Shown here piece by piece: positions 44,060 to 53,399 of a DNA stretch of 64,000 nucleotides. A program made the position numbers and the translations under genes. Below the pieces are notes generated by a model that saw nothing but the letters and a program-made list of their open reading frames with translations, did no database searches and was not told where the DNA came from. Numbering within the stretch: position 1 is the stretch's first letter; each line of letters starts with the position of its first letter. Source of the DNA: Dyella silvae (lineage in GTDB: Bacteria > Pseudomonadota > Gammaproteobacteria > Xanthomonadales > Rhodanobacteraceae); NCBI RefSeq assembly GCF_026421305.1, contig NZ_JAPJBQ010000001.1, positions 496,001 through 560,000 on the forward strand. The letters run 5' to 3'.

Positions 44060-45511
44060 TTATGACGCGCTCTCGCGATTCCAGGCAGTGACCTGGTTTC
44101 GGGTCTTATCAAGCATCGCATCCAATGCTTTGCGGTCGTAGACGTGGCCTCGCATGATTACCGTGTCAATGTCTCGGGTGGCCTGGATGTCTTCCAGCGG
44201 ATTGCGCTTGAGCAGCACAAGGTCTGCCGCCTTGCCTTGGGAAACCGCGCCGTAGCGATCGAGTTTGCCGAACCAGGCAGGGCCTGAGCGTGTCGCCGAT
44301 GCCAGGGCCTGTGCTGGCGTCAGGCCGTTCTGCACGAAGAGGCTCAGCTCGTCATGAAGCCCGATGCCCGGGTAGTTGAATGAATTCAGGAAGCCCGCAT
44401 CGGTGCCCGCCATGATGGTCACGCCTGCCTGTTGCAGCATGGGCAGTACGGCCGCCAGGTGTTGGTAATGCGCGTGCCTTGCTGCCATCTGCTCCGGTGT
44501 CGCCTTGCTCGCGCGCTCGATGCGCCAGTCGTAGGTCTTGCGCAACCTGGGGCCGATGTACGCCAGGTACGCGTCGTTGGTGTGCGGATCGGTGTCCAGG
44601 AAATCGAGAATCCGGCCGCCGTTGAGGGTGGGCGTGACAAAGACACCCTTTTCGGCAAAGTGCCGATAAGCCGCCATGGCCGTCGTCTTGTCGAACCCTT
44701 CGTCGAGGCGATGATTGGCTTCGGCGCGATTGATGCGTCCCGCTGCAAAGTCCGCCACGATGGACGCCTCATTTTTCACGCCGGCTTTGTACGCGTAGTC
44801 GATGTGTTCGATGGAGCTGATGCCGGCGTCTACCGCTTGTTCCACCGTGATGGCCATCGGGATGTGGCCGGACGAACGGACACCGAGTCGCTTCGCTTCG
44901 GCAACGGCGTAGAGAAACAGTTTCGGTTCGAGCGTGCTGTCAGTGATCTTGACGAAGTCGACCCGGTCCTTCTGAAGCTTGCTAAAGGCCGCATCCACGT
45001 CGGCCTCGCTGCCAACTTCGATAGTGCCCTTCCAGACGGGGTGGAGGCCCTCGATCTTCGCGCCGGACGTGAATAGCTGGGGGCCAAACAGCGTGCCCTT
45101 GGCGATTTCACTTCGCCACGCGAGCACATCGTTGGGTAAGTCGCCCGAGCAGTCGCGTATCGTGGTGATGCCGTGGGCGACGTACAGAGGCAGCAGCGCC
45201 TTGTTCTCCTCGACCAGATCTGGCCCGCCGCCGAAATGCACGTGCATGTCCCAAAGGCCGGGAATCAGGTAGTGATCCTTACCCTCGACGGTCAGCCCCG
45301 CCTTCCATGCCTTCGCCATCTCGGCATCCGGGCCAACCGCGACGATGTCGTCGCCACGAAGTACCACCGCCTGATCTGCCATGGTCCGGGCGTGCTCGAC
45401 GTCCACCACGGTGGTGTGCCGGATGATCACATCTCCCTGGGATGGGGCGGCAAACGCGGGAGCTGCCACGGCAAACAGCACGGCGATGGCGAAGGAAAGA
45501 GGCTTCTGCAT
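44060..45511 (-). CDS. Exported amidohydrolase family protein
   Basis: A 483-residue metal-dependent hydrolase with a signal peptide (MQKPLSFAIAVLFAVAAPAFAAPS). Metal ligands are MHVHFGGG, a bridging Lys in DFVKITDS, His in SSGHIPMAI and IEHIDYAY, and Asp in AGTDAGF. This arrangement suits Xaa-Pro/imidazolonepropionase-like amidohydrolases of the periplasm. It diverges from the LysR gene by 132 bp and may be its target. The substrate is unknown. Confidence 0.88.
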   Translation of the reverse strand: MQKPLSFAIAVLFAVAAPAFAAPSQGDVIIRHTTVVDVEHARTMADQAVVLRGDDIVAVGPDAEMAKAWKAGLTVEGKDHYLIPGLWDMHVHFGGGPDLVEENKALLPLYVAHGITTIRDCSGDLPNDVLAWRSEIAKGTLFGPQLFTSGAKIEGLHPVWKGTIEVGSEADVDAAFSKLQKDRVDFVKITDSTLEPKLFLYAVAEAKRLGVRSSGHIPMAITVEQAVDAGISSIEHIDYAYKAGVKNEASIVADFAAGRINRAEANHRLDEGFDKTTAMAAYRHFAEKGVFVTPTLNGGRILDFLDTDPHTNDAYLAYIGPRLRKTYDWRIERASKATPEQMAARHAHYQHLAAVLPMLQQAGVTIMAGTDAGFLNSFNYPGIGLHDELSLFVQNGLTPAQALASATRSGPAWFGKLDRYGAVSQGKAADLVLLKRNPLEDIQATRDIDTVIMRGHVYDRKALDAMLDKTRNQVTAWNRESAS

Positions 45512-45604
45512 GGATCAGGGATTCCTCAGGCGTTGCGAGGCGCTGCGGCCAAGATCAGGAGCGAGCCTCGGCGCATCAAGCGTTGTTCGGGACGTTACGG
45601 CATG

Positions 45605-45632
45605 TTAGAAGCGACATGACACATTTAGAAGC
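45605..45632. promoter_or_regulatory. Direct repeats in the LysR/amidohydrolase intergenic region
   Basis: TTAGAAGC occurs at 45605-45612 and 45625-45632, exactly 20 bp apart, that is two helical turns on one face. It lies 12-40 bp before the LysR start, in the divergent promoter. It could be an operator for autoregulation. Confidence 0.4.
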
Positions 45633-45643
45633 CAAATATTCAA

Positions 45644-46525
45644 ATGGCTACCAGTGCAAAATCGAATAGATTGCTCTTCGATCTGGACCTGTTGCGAACG
45701 CTGATGACGGTTGCCGATTGCGGTAGCTTCACTACCGCCTCGGCGCGTCTGCACTCGACGCAATCGACAGTGAGCCAAAAGGTGCGCCGCCTGGAGGAGA
45801 TGGCGGGCCACCAGTTGCTCGTGCGTGGTGGCCGCGAGGTGCGGCCTACGGATCACGGCGAAAAATTGCTTGCCTATGCGCGGCGCATGCTGTCGCTCAA
45901 TCATGAAATGCAGGACGCGCTATCAGGCGCCGCCGAAGCGATTACCCTGCGCCTTGGCGTACCGGAAGACTTTGTGGCGGGACGCACCACCCAGCTTCTG
46001 GCTCGCTTCAACCGCAAGCATCCCCACGTCAAGCTGGAGGTCACCACCGGCCTGAGCCGCGACCTTGCCCATGGTTACGATCACGGCGAGCTGGATCTGA
46101 TCATCATCAAGCAACGCCGCAATAGCCGCGAAGCGGTGGCACGGTGGCCGGAGACGCTCGTGTGGGTCGATAGCGCAAAGCATCCATCTATTTCGCAGGA
46201 CCCTCTGCCCCTGGTGACATTCCCTCCGCGCGGCCTTTACCGGGAGGAGATGATCAAGGCGGTGGAGAGTCAGGGGCGCGACTGGCGCATCAGCTTCACC
46301 AGCTCCAGTCTGTTCGGTGTGCAAGCCGCCGTTGCGGGCGGCCTCGGCATCAGCCTTATTCCGGCGCGCGCCGTAACCGCGGACCACGCGGCTCTGACGC
46401 GAAAGCATGGCTTGCCTGCCATCCATGCGATGGACATTGCCCTTCTTTATCGGCCAGCGGCCGACCCGGTGGTGAAGGAGCTTGGTGGTGAGCTGTCACG
46501 AATGCTGGATCGCTTTCGCGATTGA
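45644..46525 (+). CDS. LysR family transcriptional regulator
   Basis: A 293-residue regulator. The winged helix is at residues 14-75 (LDLLRTLMTVADCGSFTTAS; STQSTVSQKVRRLEE), followed by a substrate-binding domain (LRLGVPEDFVAGRTTQLLARF; GELDLIIIKQ). It diverges from one amidohydrolase gene and converges with a second, so control of either or both is plausible. The ATG 45644 sits in an AT-rich leader. Confidence 0.93.
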   Translation: MATSAKSNRLLFDLDLLRTLMTVADCGSFTTASARLHSTQSTVSQKVRRLEEMAGHQLLVRGGREVRPTDHGEKLLAYARRMLSLNHEMQDALSGAAEAITLRLGVPEDFVAGRTTQLLARFNRKHPHVKLEVTTGLSRDLAHGYDHGELDLIIIKQRRNSREAVARWPETLVWVDSAKHPSISQDPLPLVTFPPRGLYREEMIKAVESQGRDWRISFTSSSLFGVQAAVAGGLGISLIPARAVTADHAALTRKHGLPAIHAMDIALLYRPAADPVVKELGGELSRMLDRFRD

Positions 46526-46572
46526 CGGCAATGCGGCCTGCGCACCGTTGCCGCTGATCTCCCGCCATCAGT

Positions 46573-47781
46573 TCAGGGGCTCCAGAACTCACCCCGCCGT
46601 ACGATGGTGCGTTCGGTGGAAGCGCCCGCCACGGCAGCAGCGCCATTGGGCGCATTCACCACCAGAAAATTGGCTTCGCAACCCACGGTCAGTCCGTAGT
46701 CCGTCTTGCCAATCACCGCCGCGCCGGCGTGGGTTGCCATGTCCAGCGCCACCCGCAGTTCTTCATCGGTGTAAAACCCGGAGCGGTAACCGATCATCAT
46801 GGCGCGTTGAAGCATGTCGCCGTTGCCGTAGGGCCACCATGCATCGCGGATATTGTCGTTGCCCGCAAATACGCGCACGCCCGCCGCGCGAAGCCGCAGA
46901 ACAGGAGGGAAGGGGCGATCGCCGGGCGCATTGGTCATGATGGAAACGCCGGCTGTCGACAATACGTGTGCCGTGCGTTCTACGACATCGGTGGGTACTT
47001 CGCCAAGTGCGTAGGCGTGACTGACGGCGACGCGGCCCTGCATGCCCAACGCGCGCGTGCGTTCCGCTATGCGAAGAAGCTGTTCGATGCCTTGTTCGGC
47101 CGGTTCGTGCAGGTGGATATCGATCTTGACGCCGCGATGCTCGGCGATGCCGAAAACGATGTCGAGCTGGGTGTCCGCATCGCCATCGAACGTTGTGGGG
47201 TCGATACCACCGATAACGCTGGCGCCTGCCTCCATCGCTGCGTCGAGGATCGCTGCGGTTCCCATACACGAGACCACGCCACCCTGCGGAAACGCGACGA
47301 GTTCGATGTCGACCACGTCCCGCCACTTTTCGCGGGCGGTCATGACGGCATGGAGATGGGAGAGGCCTGTGGTGGCGTCTACATCGACGTGGCAGCGCAT
47401 GGCCATGGTGCCAAAAGACACCGCCTGGGCGATCAGTGCGTCGGCGCGCTCCGCCATGGGGCGCGCGTTGGCAAGCGCTTGCTTCTCGGCGGCAAGTCGC
47501 TCGCGCAGCGTCGTCGCAGGCACGTGAGAACGCCAACGATCGCCCACAAAACTTTTGTCCAGATGGATATGCCCGTCGACAAGTCCGGGCAAAACCAGGT
47601 GTCCCTTCAGGTCGATGACTTCGGCGGCGAGAGAGGACTCACAATGGGCAGCGATCTCGACAAAGCGCCCGTTCTGCACGGCAAGGCACAGCGGGTTGCC
47701 GTGCACGTCCACGGCGTTCTCAAAGAGTTGGTCAAACACGCTACGTATCCAGTCAGGGCGATGGCCAGGCGAGTAACGCAA
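46573..47781 (-). CDS. Cytosine deaminase-like amidohydrolase
   Basis: A 402-residue cytoplasmic amidohydrolase. Metal ligands are in LVDGHIHLDKSF, DIHLHEPAEQG, VSHAYALGEVP and AGNDNIRDAWWPYG, an arrangement like CodA and related deaminases. There is no signal peptide. A downstream start at the codon for VFDQLFENAV (near 47,739) is possible. It is convergent with the LysR gene. The true substrate cannot be read from the sequence. Confidence 0.85.
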   Translation of the reverse strand: MRYSPGHRPDWIRSVFDQLFENAVDVHGNPLCLAVQNGRFVEIAAHCESSLAAEVIDLKGHLVLPGLVDGHIHLDKSFVGDRWRSHVPATTLRERLAAEKQALANARPMAERADALIAQAVSFGTMAMRCHVDVDATTGLSHLHAVMTAREKWRDVVDIELVAFPQGGVVSCMGTAAILDAAMEAGASVIGGIDPTTFDGDADTQLDIVFGIAEHRGVKIDIHLHEPAEQGIEQLLRIAERTRALGMQGRVAVSHAYALGEVPTDVVERTAHVLSTAGVSIMTNAPGDRPFPPVLRLRAAGVRVFAGNDNIRDAWWPYGNGDMLQRAMMIGYRSGFYTDEELRVALDMATHAGAAVIGKTDYGLTVGCEANFLVVNAPNGAAAVAGASTERTIVRRGEFWSP

Positions 47782-48027
47782 CGCTGGCCGGTTGCTGGCA
47801 CCGCATGGCGTGGTACAGCCAATGCTTCACCCTAGACGACGGATCGCTCATTCACCAATTAAATGATCCGATGGACTCTATTCGGCAAATGAATGGACGG
47901 TGCAGCGCGGGATTATTCACGCGCTCTGAACGAGCGAAAGCAGCTACTAGAAATGTTGCCTGCAGCGGGATCGACCGGGTGAAGAGGCACCTGAGCTGCG
48001 GCTGGTCATGAGCCAGAGGGGGCTGTG
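47782..48027. other. Divergent intergenic region before the sulfite dehydrogenase pair
   Basis: These 246 bases separate the deaminase-like gene start from the molybdoenzyme gene. It is more AT-rich in the middle (47,850-47,900: ATTAAATGATCC and nearby). AGAGGGGG lies about ten bases before 48,028 as the ribosome binding site. No other feature is clear. Confidence 0.3.
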
Positions 48028-49269
48028 ATGTTGCAGAAGTGGAACAGCAACGATATATCCCGGCGTCGATTCCTGCAGATCGCCGGCCTGGCAGGTTCGA
48101 TTGGCGCGCTGGGCGGTGCCCGGGCCTTTGGCGCGGAGCCTTCGACCTTCCGCTTACCCTTCGCAAACGGGGAGCGCGAGCTCAGTCGGGCGTTCCCTCA
48201 AAAGGGTGAAATGATTCTGCTTAGAACGCGCCCGCCATTGCTGGAGACGCCGTTCGATGTCTTTGATCAGGGTGTATTTACCCCCAATAATCGGTTCTTT
48301 GTGCGTTGGCATCTCGCCTACATTCCCACCCAGATTGATGCAGCAAGTTTCCGTCTCGTGGTGCGCGGCAAGGTCGGCAAGACGTTGTCGCTCAGCGTCG
48401 AGCAGTTGATGAAGGAGTTCGAGCCGGTGGAGCTCGCCGCTGTTAACCAGTGCTCCGGCAACTCCAGAGGTCTTTTCAATCCGCGGGTCGCTGGTGGGCA
48501 GTGGGCGAATGGCGCCATGGGGTGCGCACGATGGACCGGCGTGCGCCTGAAAGACATTCTGGATCGGGCGGGCGTGGATGCTGGCGCCGTGCAGGTGCGC
48601 TTCAACGGTCTCGACAGTGGCGTCGTTCCGGCTACGCCCGATTTCATCAAGTCGTTGGATATCGATCACGCGAGAGATGGCGAGGTCATGGTGGCCTATG
48701 GCATGAACGGTGAGCAGCTTCCCTTGCTCAACGGCTTTCCGTTGCGGCTGGTGGTACCCGGTTGGTACTCCACGTACTGGGTGAAGATGCTTAGCGACAT
48801 CGAGGTGCTGGACAAGCCCGACGATAACTTCTGGATGGCTAAGGCCTACCTCATTCCAGATACGCCGCATGCGAATGTTGTGCCGGGGCAAACCGGATAC
48901 AAAGGTGTGCCCATCAACCGCATGGTGCCCCGCTCGTTCTTTACCAACCTGCGGGACGGCGATGCGGTGCTGTCTGGCCATGCGGTGCAGATGCGCGGCA
49001 TCGCCTTTGGCGGCGATACGGGCGTGGCGAAAGTGCTCTGGTCAAACGATGGTGGCAGTCACTGGAAAGAAGCCGAGCTTGAAAAAGACTATGGCAAGTA
49101 CAGCTTCCGTCGCTGGCATGCCCATTACACGCCAAAAGCCCGGGGCGAAGACACGCTCATGGTCAAAGCGATCAATAGCAACGGTGTTGAGCAGCCCGCC
49201 GCCGCCAACTGGAATCCCGGCGGCTTCATGCGCAACGAGATCGAATCGGTCAAGGTACGGGTTGGCTGA
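48028..49269 (+). CDS. Periplasmic molybdopterin sulfite dehydrogenase, SorA-like
   Basis: A 413-residue sulfite oxidase-family protein exported by the Tat pathway: NDISRRRFLQIAGLAG at residues 9-24. The molybdenum-ligand Cys is C142 in AAVNQCSGNSRG. The dimerisation domain follows (RGIAFGGDTGVAKVLWSNDGG). A c-type cytochrome gene begins 1 bp after the stop, the SorAB arrangement in which electrons from sulfite pass to the heme. ATG 48028 is used; GTG 48025 is in frame. Other sulfite-oxidase-fold substrates cannot be excluded. Confidence 0.87.
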   Translation: MLQKWNSNDISRRRFLQIAGLAGSIGALGGARAFGAEPSTFRLPFANGERELSRAFPQKGEMILLRTRPPLLETPFDVFDQGVFTPNNRFFVRWHLAYIPTQIDAASFRLVVRGKVGKTLSLSVEQLMKEFEPVELAAVNQCSGNSRGLFNPRVAGGQWANGAMGCARWTGVRLKDILDRAGVDAGAVQVRFNGLDSGVVPATPDFIKSLDIDHARDGEVMVAYGMNGEQLPLLNGFPLRLVVPGWYSTYWVKMLSDIEVLDKPDDNFWMAKAYLIPDTPHANVVPGQTGYKGVPINRMVPRSFFTNLRDGDAVLSGHAVQMRGIAFGGDTGVAKVLWSNDGGSHWKEAELEKDYGKYSFRRWHAHYTPKARGEDTLMVKAINSNGVEQPAAANWNPGGFMRNEIESVKVRVG

Positions 49270-49270
49270 T

Positions 49271-49621
49271 ATGAACCGCACACAGACATGTTGCGCTTTA
49301 GTGGTCCTGACCTCGATGGGGCTTGGCCTGGTCTGGGCACAGTCGCCTCACACCACCGCCATCGCGATTCACTCAGTTTCCGTTGATATGCCCGCCAGCG
49401 ATACGGTGTTTCCACCGGGACCCGGCTCGGATCTGGCTGGTAAATGCCTCATCTGTCATTCGGCAGGCATGGTTCTGAAGCAACCCGCGCTTACCCAGGC
49501 GGAGTGGAAGGCGGAGATCAACAAGATGAGAACCGTGTACGGGGCGCCCATTGAAGACAGTGACGTCGATGCGCTGAGCGTCTACATGAGCAAGGTGAAC
49601 GCGGATCAGCAAGCCAAATGA
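49271..49621 (+). CDS. Periplasmic c-type cytochrome, SorB-like subunit
   Basis: A 116-residue protein with a signal peptide (TCCALVVLTSMGLGLVWAQS). A single heme-binding motif CLICHSAG (C-x2-C-H) is at about residue 59. Helical sequence follows, with the distal Met perhaps in NKMRTVYG or YMSKV. It follows the SorA-like gene by 1 bp, so the two probably form a heterodimeric sulfite dehydrogenase. Confidence 0.88.
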   Translation: MNRTQTCCALVVLTSMGLGLVWAQSPHTTAIAIHSVSVDMPASDTVFPPGPGSDLAGKCLICHSAGMVLKQPALTQAEWKAEINKMRTVYGAPIEDSDVDALSVYMSKVNADQQAK

Positions 49622-49695
49622 GGGATGCGCGGCACTGATCCGGCTGGTTTCATTGCGAAAACCGGTTTTCCCCACGCTACCCCGAGGTGCGCTTG

Positions 49696-51075
49696 ATGAC
49701 CCTGCGTTTTGATGCCGTAGTCGTAGGAGCGGGGCAGGCGGGCCCGTCTTTAGCTGATCGGCTGGGACGATCCGGTCGCAAGGTGGCCGTCATCGAGCGA
49801 AAGCAAGTGGGTGGCACTTGCGTCAATACAGGGTGTATCCCCACCAAGTCCATGGTGGCGAGTGCCTACGTTGCTCATATGGCACGCCGCGCCGCAGAGT
49901 ATGGCGTGCAGGCGGAAGGCTCCATCCAGGTCAATATGGAGCACGTGTGGGAACGCACGCGAGGCATTTCCGAGCGCTCGCGAACCGGTGTGGAGAAGTG
50001 GCTGGAAGGCATGCCAAACGTCAGCCTGTTGCGTGGCCATGCTTCGTTTGAGTCGCCGCGCCATCTGCGCGTGGGTGATGCGCTGATCGAAACGAACGAG
50101 GTTTTTCTCAATGTGGGAGGTCGTGCGGCGGCGCCTGATTTCCCGGGTGCGGACGCCGTGCCCTATCTCACCAACGTGGGCGTCATGGACCTGCGTGAAC
50201 TTCCTCGTCATCTCGTGATCGTCGGTGGCAGTTATATCGGGCTGGAATTTGGTCAGATGTTTCGCCGGTACGGTGCAGAGGTGACCATTGTCGAGCGCAG
50301 TCCGCGCCTGCTCCCTCGCGAAGATCCTGAGGTGTCGGCTGCCGTGGTCGATATCCTGCAGAGAGAAGGTATCGGGCTTCACCTTGGGGCCGAGTGCATT
50401 GAGCTGCAGGGCAGGGCGGGCGACGTTGGCGTTATTGCCAAATGCGCCAAGCCGCGCATGGAGGTGAGGGGTACACACCTTCTGATGGCGATTGGTCGTC
50501 GGCCTAACACCGATACGCTGGGCCTGGACAAGGCCGGCGTGCTAACGGATGAGCGTGGCTATATCGTCGTCGACGATCAGTGCCGTACCAACGTCAAGGG
50601 CATCTGGGCGATGGGTGACTGCAATGGCAAGGGCGCATTCACTCACACCTCCTACAACGATTTCGAAATCGTTGCCGCCAACGTAATCGATAACGAGCCG
50701 CGGCGTATCTCGGATCGCATTCCGGCCTACGCGCTGTTCGTTGATCCGCCATTGGCGCGTGTCGGGCTTACCGAGCAGGAAGCCGTACGAGAGGGGCGCG
50801 ATATTCTGGTCGGCGTCCGGCCGATGACTCGCGTAGGGCGTGCGGTGGAGCGCGGAGAGTCGCTTGGCTTTATCAAGGTCATCGTAGAGAAAGGCAGTGG
50901 ACAACTACTTGGCGCCGCGATTCTTGGCGTCAATGGCGACGAAGCCATTCATAGTCTGCTCGACACCATGTACGCCAAGGCACCGTTTTCCACCGTAACG
51001 CACGCCGTGCACATCCATCCCACAGTGTCAGAACTGTTGCCCACGGTGCTGCAAGATTTGAAAGCCCCGGGATAG
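49696..51075 (+). CDS. FAD-dependent pyridine nucleotide-disulfide oxidoreductase, mercuric reductase-like
   Basis: A 459-residue class I flavoprotein disulfide reductase. It has FAD fold VVVGAGQAGPSLADRLG, redox-active disulfide GGTCVNTGCIPTKS, NAD(P)H fold IVGGSYIGLEFGQMFRR, and dimer-interface HAVHIHPTVSELLP. It lacks the heavy-metal domain and C-terminal Cys pair of true MerA, and no mer genes are near. It follows SorAB by 75 bp on the same strand. ATG 49696 with GAGG upstream is preferred over GTG 49687. Confidence 0.87.
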   Translation: MTLRFDAVVVGAGQAGPSLADRLGRSGRKVAVIERKQVGGTCVNTGCIPTKSMVASAYVAHMARRAAEYGVQAEGSIQVNMEHVWERTRGISERSRTGVEKWLEGMPNVSLLRGHASFESPRHLRVGDALIETNEVFLNVGGRAAAPDFPGADAVPYLTNVGVMDLRELPRHLVIVGGSYIGLEFGQMFRRYGAEVTIVERSPRLLPREDPEVSAAVVDILQREGIGLHLGAECIELQGRAGDVGVIAKCAKPRMEVRGTHLLMAIGRRPNTDTLGLDKAGVLTDERGYIVVDDQCRTNVKGIWAMGDCNGKGAFTHTSYNDFEIVAANVIDNEPRRISDRIPAYALFVDPPLARVGLTEQEAVREGRDILVGVRPMTRVGRAVERGESLGFIKVIVEKGSGQLLGAAILGVNGDEAIHSLLDTMYAKAPFSTVTHAVHIHPTVSELLPTVLQDLKAPG

Positions 51076-51096
51076 TTGCCCTCCAGCTCAATGGAA

Positions 51097-51115
51097 GGGC
51101 TTCCGCCGAAAGCCC
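51097..51115. terminator. Stem-loop between flavoprotein and hydrolase genes
   Basis: GGGCTT (51097-51102) and AAGCCC (51110-51115) form a 6-bp stem with a seven-base loop in the gap between convergent genes. Confidence 0.4.
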
Positions 51116-51174
51116 GCGTAAGGGCGTACATCGCCCGTATTTCATGGCGCAGTGGGTTGCGGCGCTAGCCTTGA

Positions 51175-52212
51175 TCAACGTCGGCCATGGCTGCGCGAGC
51201 CGTATGAAATGAATGCCTCGTAGGCAGCATCCAGCTCGGTAGGGCCATTGATTTTCGGGTAGGCCGCATGGTTCGTAGCGATGGCTGTCGGCCGTTCGCA
51301 GAAGAAAGCGAGCGCCTGATCCACGACCGACGATTCGCGCAGTATGCGTCTGTGCCCAAGGCCTTGCGTCACCACAAGGGTTGCCGAAGGCCAAGAGTTC
51401 GCCAGTGCAGACGACTGCGCCATGGGCACGTCGTTGTCTTGCTCGTCATGGATGATGAGCAAGCGCCGCCATTTATGCTCATCTTCAAGCGTGGTGATGT
51501 CCAGGTAGGACCAGGGGTGACCCAGCCAGCGCTCCACTCCTTGCCGGAATATCTCCGTAACCTCGCTCGTGGTGCCGATCATGCGCGCAAAGTCGTCAAC
51601 CGCGTTGAGCGGTTGCGCGAATGGCGCGACGAACACCATATGCCCGGGCGCCTTCCACCCGGCACGCATGGCGAGTGACACCGCGGTGCAACCGCCCGAA
51701 TGGGCGATGATGCCGGCGAGAGTCGATTCGCGCTCGGCCACTGCTTGAAGTGCATCGGCAAATTCAAAGAACGTCACGCGCCGGCCGCCATGACGGCCGG
51801 CGGCAGACGCGCCATGTGCGGGAGCGTCGAAGGCAACCACGCGAAAGCCAGCCTGGCGCAGGGGTGCAACGAAAGCGCTCATCTGGCCAGCGTGACCACC
51901 CCAGCCATGTAGCAGCACGACCGTGGGCCCTCCATCACCCCAGGACCAGCTGACCACGCGCCGCCCGTGTACTTCGAATGACGTACGCACGCCACTGCTC
52001 AGTATGGCTTGCTCTGCCGCGCGGGGTTTTCGTCGCGGCGCTGCGAACCAGAGGCGGTCCATCAACAGGGCCGCATAGGAGGGCTTGGTGGCTCCGAGCA
52101 GTCGCATGCCTACACGCAACAAGCGCAGCTTATGGCTGGGCATGATCCAGGCGGGCGTTCCGGATTGGCCCGCGGCTACGCCTGACGGACGGGACGAAAT
52201 CAATGCGTTCAT
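51175..52212 (-). CDS. Alpha/beta hydrolase
   Basis: A 345-residue hydrolase. It has oxyanion segment VVLLHGWGGHAGQM, nucleophile elbow IIAHSGGCTAVS (G-x-S-x-G-like, here H-S-G-G), acid in IIHDEQDNDVP, and the catalytic His in GLGHRRIL. There is no signal peptide. It stands alone between a convergent flavoprotein gene and the GlxA-type regulator. The substrate is unknown. Confidence 0.88.
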   Translation of the reverse strand: MNALISSRPSGVAAGQSGTPAWIMPSHKLRLLRVGMRLLGATKPSYAALLMDRLWFAAPRRKPRAAEQAILSSGVRTSFEVHGRRVVSWSWGDGGPTVVLLHGWGGHAGQMSAFVAPLRQAGFRVVAFDAPAHGASAAGRHGGRRVTFFEFADALQAVAERESTLAGIIAHSGGCTAVSLAMRAGWKAPGHMVFVAPFAQPLNAVDDFARMIGTTSEVTEIFRQGVERWLGHPWSYLDITTLEDEHKWRRLLIIHDEQDNDVPMAQSSALANSWPSATLVVTQGLGHRRILRESSVVDQALAFFCERPTAIATNHAAYPKINGPTELDAAYEAFISYGSRSHGRR

Positions 52213-52415
52213 CGTGCTCTTCAGAGAAGTTCAGGCAGTCCTCGGATGCGCGGCCCATGGCATGGGCACGCGCATGGCGCAGAACAACCTTTCGGTCATT
52301 CATGGCGTGGGATGCTAACAATCCGCGCCGATGGCTTGACCGGGCGCGATGGCCAGAATGATGTGCGAGTCCGCCAACGGATGAAGACCTGGATGGCTCC
52401 GGATCGCTGATGGCA

Positions 52416-53399
52416 TCAAAACACTGCGATGTCGGCAACCTTAAAGCGCTTGCGAAATGCGGCCGGGGTCAGATGCGTTCGACGTGTAAACAGTCGCGAG
52501 AACGTAGCTACATCGATATAGCCCACTTCGGCTGCCACCTGAGCAACGCTGAGCGTGGTTGTTTCCAATAGCAGCTTGGCCTTCTCCACGCGTAAGTCGT
52601 GGAGAAGCTCAAGTGGAGAGCATCCGGTCTCCGCGCGAACCTTGCGTAACAGCGTGCGGCTGGAGAGGTTGAAGGCGTCCGCGAGATCCTTCAGCCGGTA
52701 ACGCTCAGCGATGCGCTGCTCCAGCCATGCACTGACGGCGCGCGCCAGTGACTCGCGGCGCCTGTGACTCAGGCGGTGATCCAGATAGTGCGCCTGACTG
52801 CGGGGGTTGTGATCGATAAGGCTGAACCGGCCAACGGCACGAGCCAGGCTGGTGCCTGCGCAGTCACGAATGAGTTGAAGGGCAAGGTCGCCATAGGCGG
52901 TGAATGCACCGGAGGTGATGATCTCGTCGGCGCGGACCAGCACGGCGTCAGGTATCACCTCTACGTTTGGATAGCGACGCGCCATCTCTCCCGCGAGTGC
53001 CCATGCGGTAGTCGCCTGGCGCCCGTCCAGGACGCCCGAGTCGGCCAATAGCAGGCTTCCCCCGCAAATAGAGGCCACTTTGCGTTGTTCGGCTGCGCGA
53101 CGAATGAGAGCCTTCTCGTCTTCAAGGCCGGCAAGCGCCGTCGTAATGTCGTCGCCGCTGTTGAAATCAAACGCTGGCACCACCAGCAGATCGAACGCCG
53201 TGGGTGCGCCGACGGACAAGTAAGCGCCACCCGCGAGGCGAACCTGGCCGGCACGTGTGCCGATGATCGATACCGAGAAGGGCGCCGGTGCATCCGGTGC
53301 GCGAAGCGCGCTGATGCGGTTGGCCACAAGCAGGACGTCCGACAAGCCAAGGACCTCGGCACCCATGCACCCGTCATAGGCAAGAATGGCGACGCGCAC
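52416..53399 (-). CDS. GlxA-type transcriptional regulator (DJ-1/PfpI plus AraC domains)
   Basis: A 327-residue protein. The N-terminal DJ-1/PfpI-like domain runs to about residue 180 (MRVAILAYDGCMGAEVLGLSD; nucleophile-elbow-like Cys in VASICGGSLLLADSG). A C-terminal AraC DNA-binding domain follows, with two helix-turn-helix units (LKDLADAFNLSSRTLLRKVRAE; SVAQVAAEVGYIDVATFSRLF). It precedes the hydrolase gene on the same strand, 203 bp away, and may regulate it. The ligand is unknown. Confidence 0.92.
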   Translation of the reverse strand: MRVAILAYDGCMGAEVLGLSDVLLVANRISALRAPDAPAPFSVSIIGTRAGQVRLAGGAYLSVGAPTAFDLLVVPAFDFNSGDDITTALAGLEDEKALIRRAAEQRKVASICGGSLLLADSGVLDGRQATTAWALAGEMARRYPNVEVIPDAVLVRADEIITSGAFTAYGDLALQLIRDCAGTSLARAVGRFSLIDHNPRSQAHYLDHRLSHRRRESLARAVSAWLEQRIAERYRLKDLADAFNLSSRTLLRKVRAETGCSPLELLHDLRVEKAKLLLETTTLSVAQVAAEVGYIDVATFSRLFTRRTHLTPAAFRKRFKVADIAVF

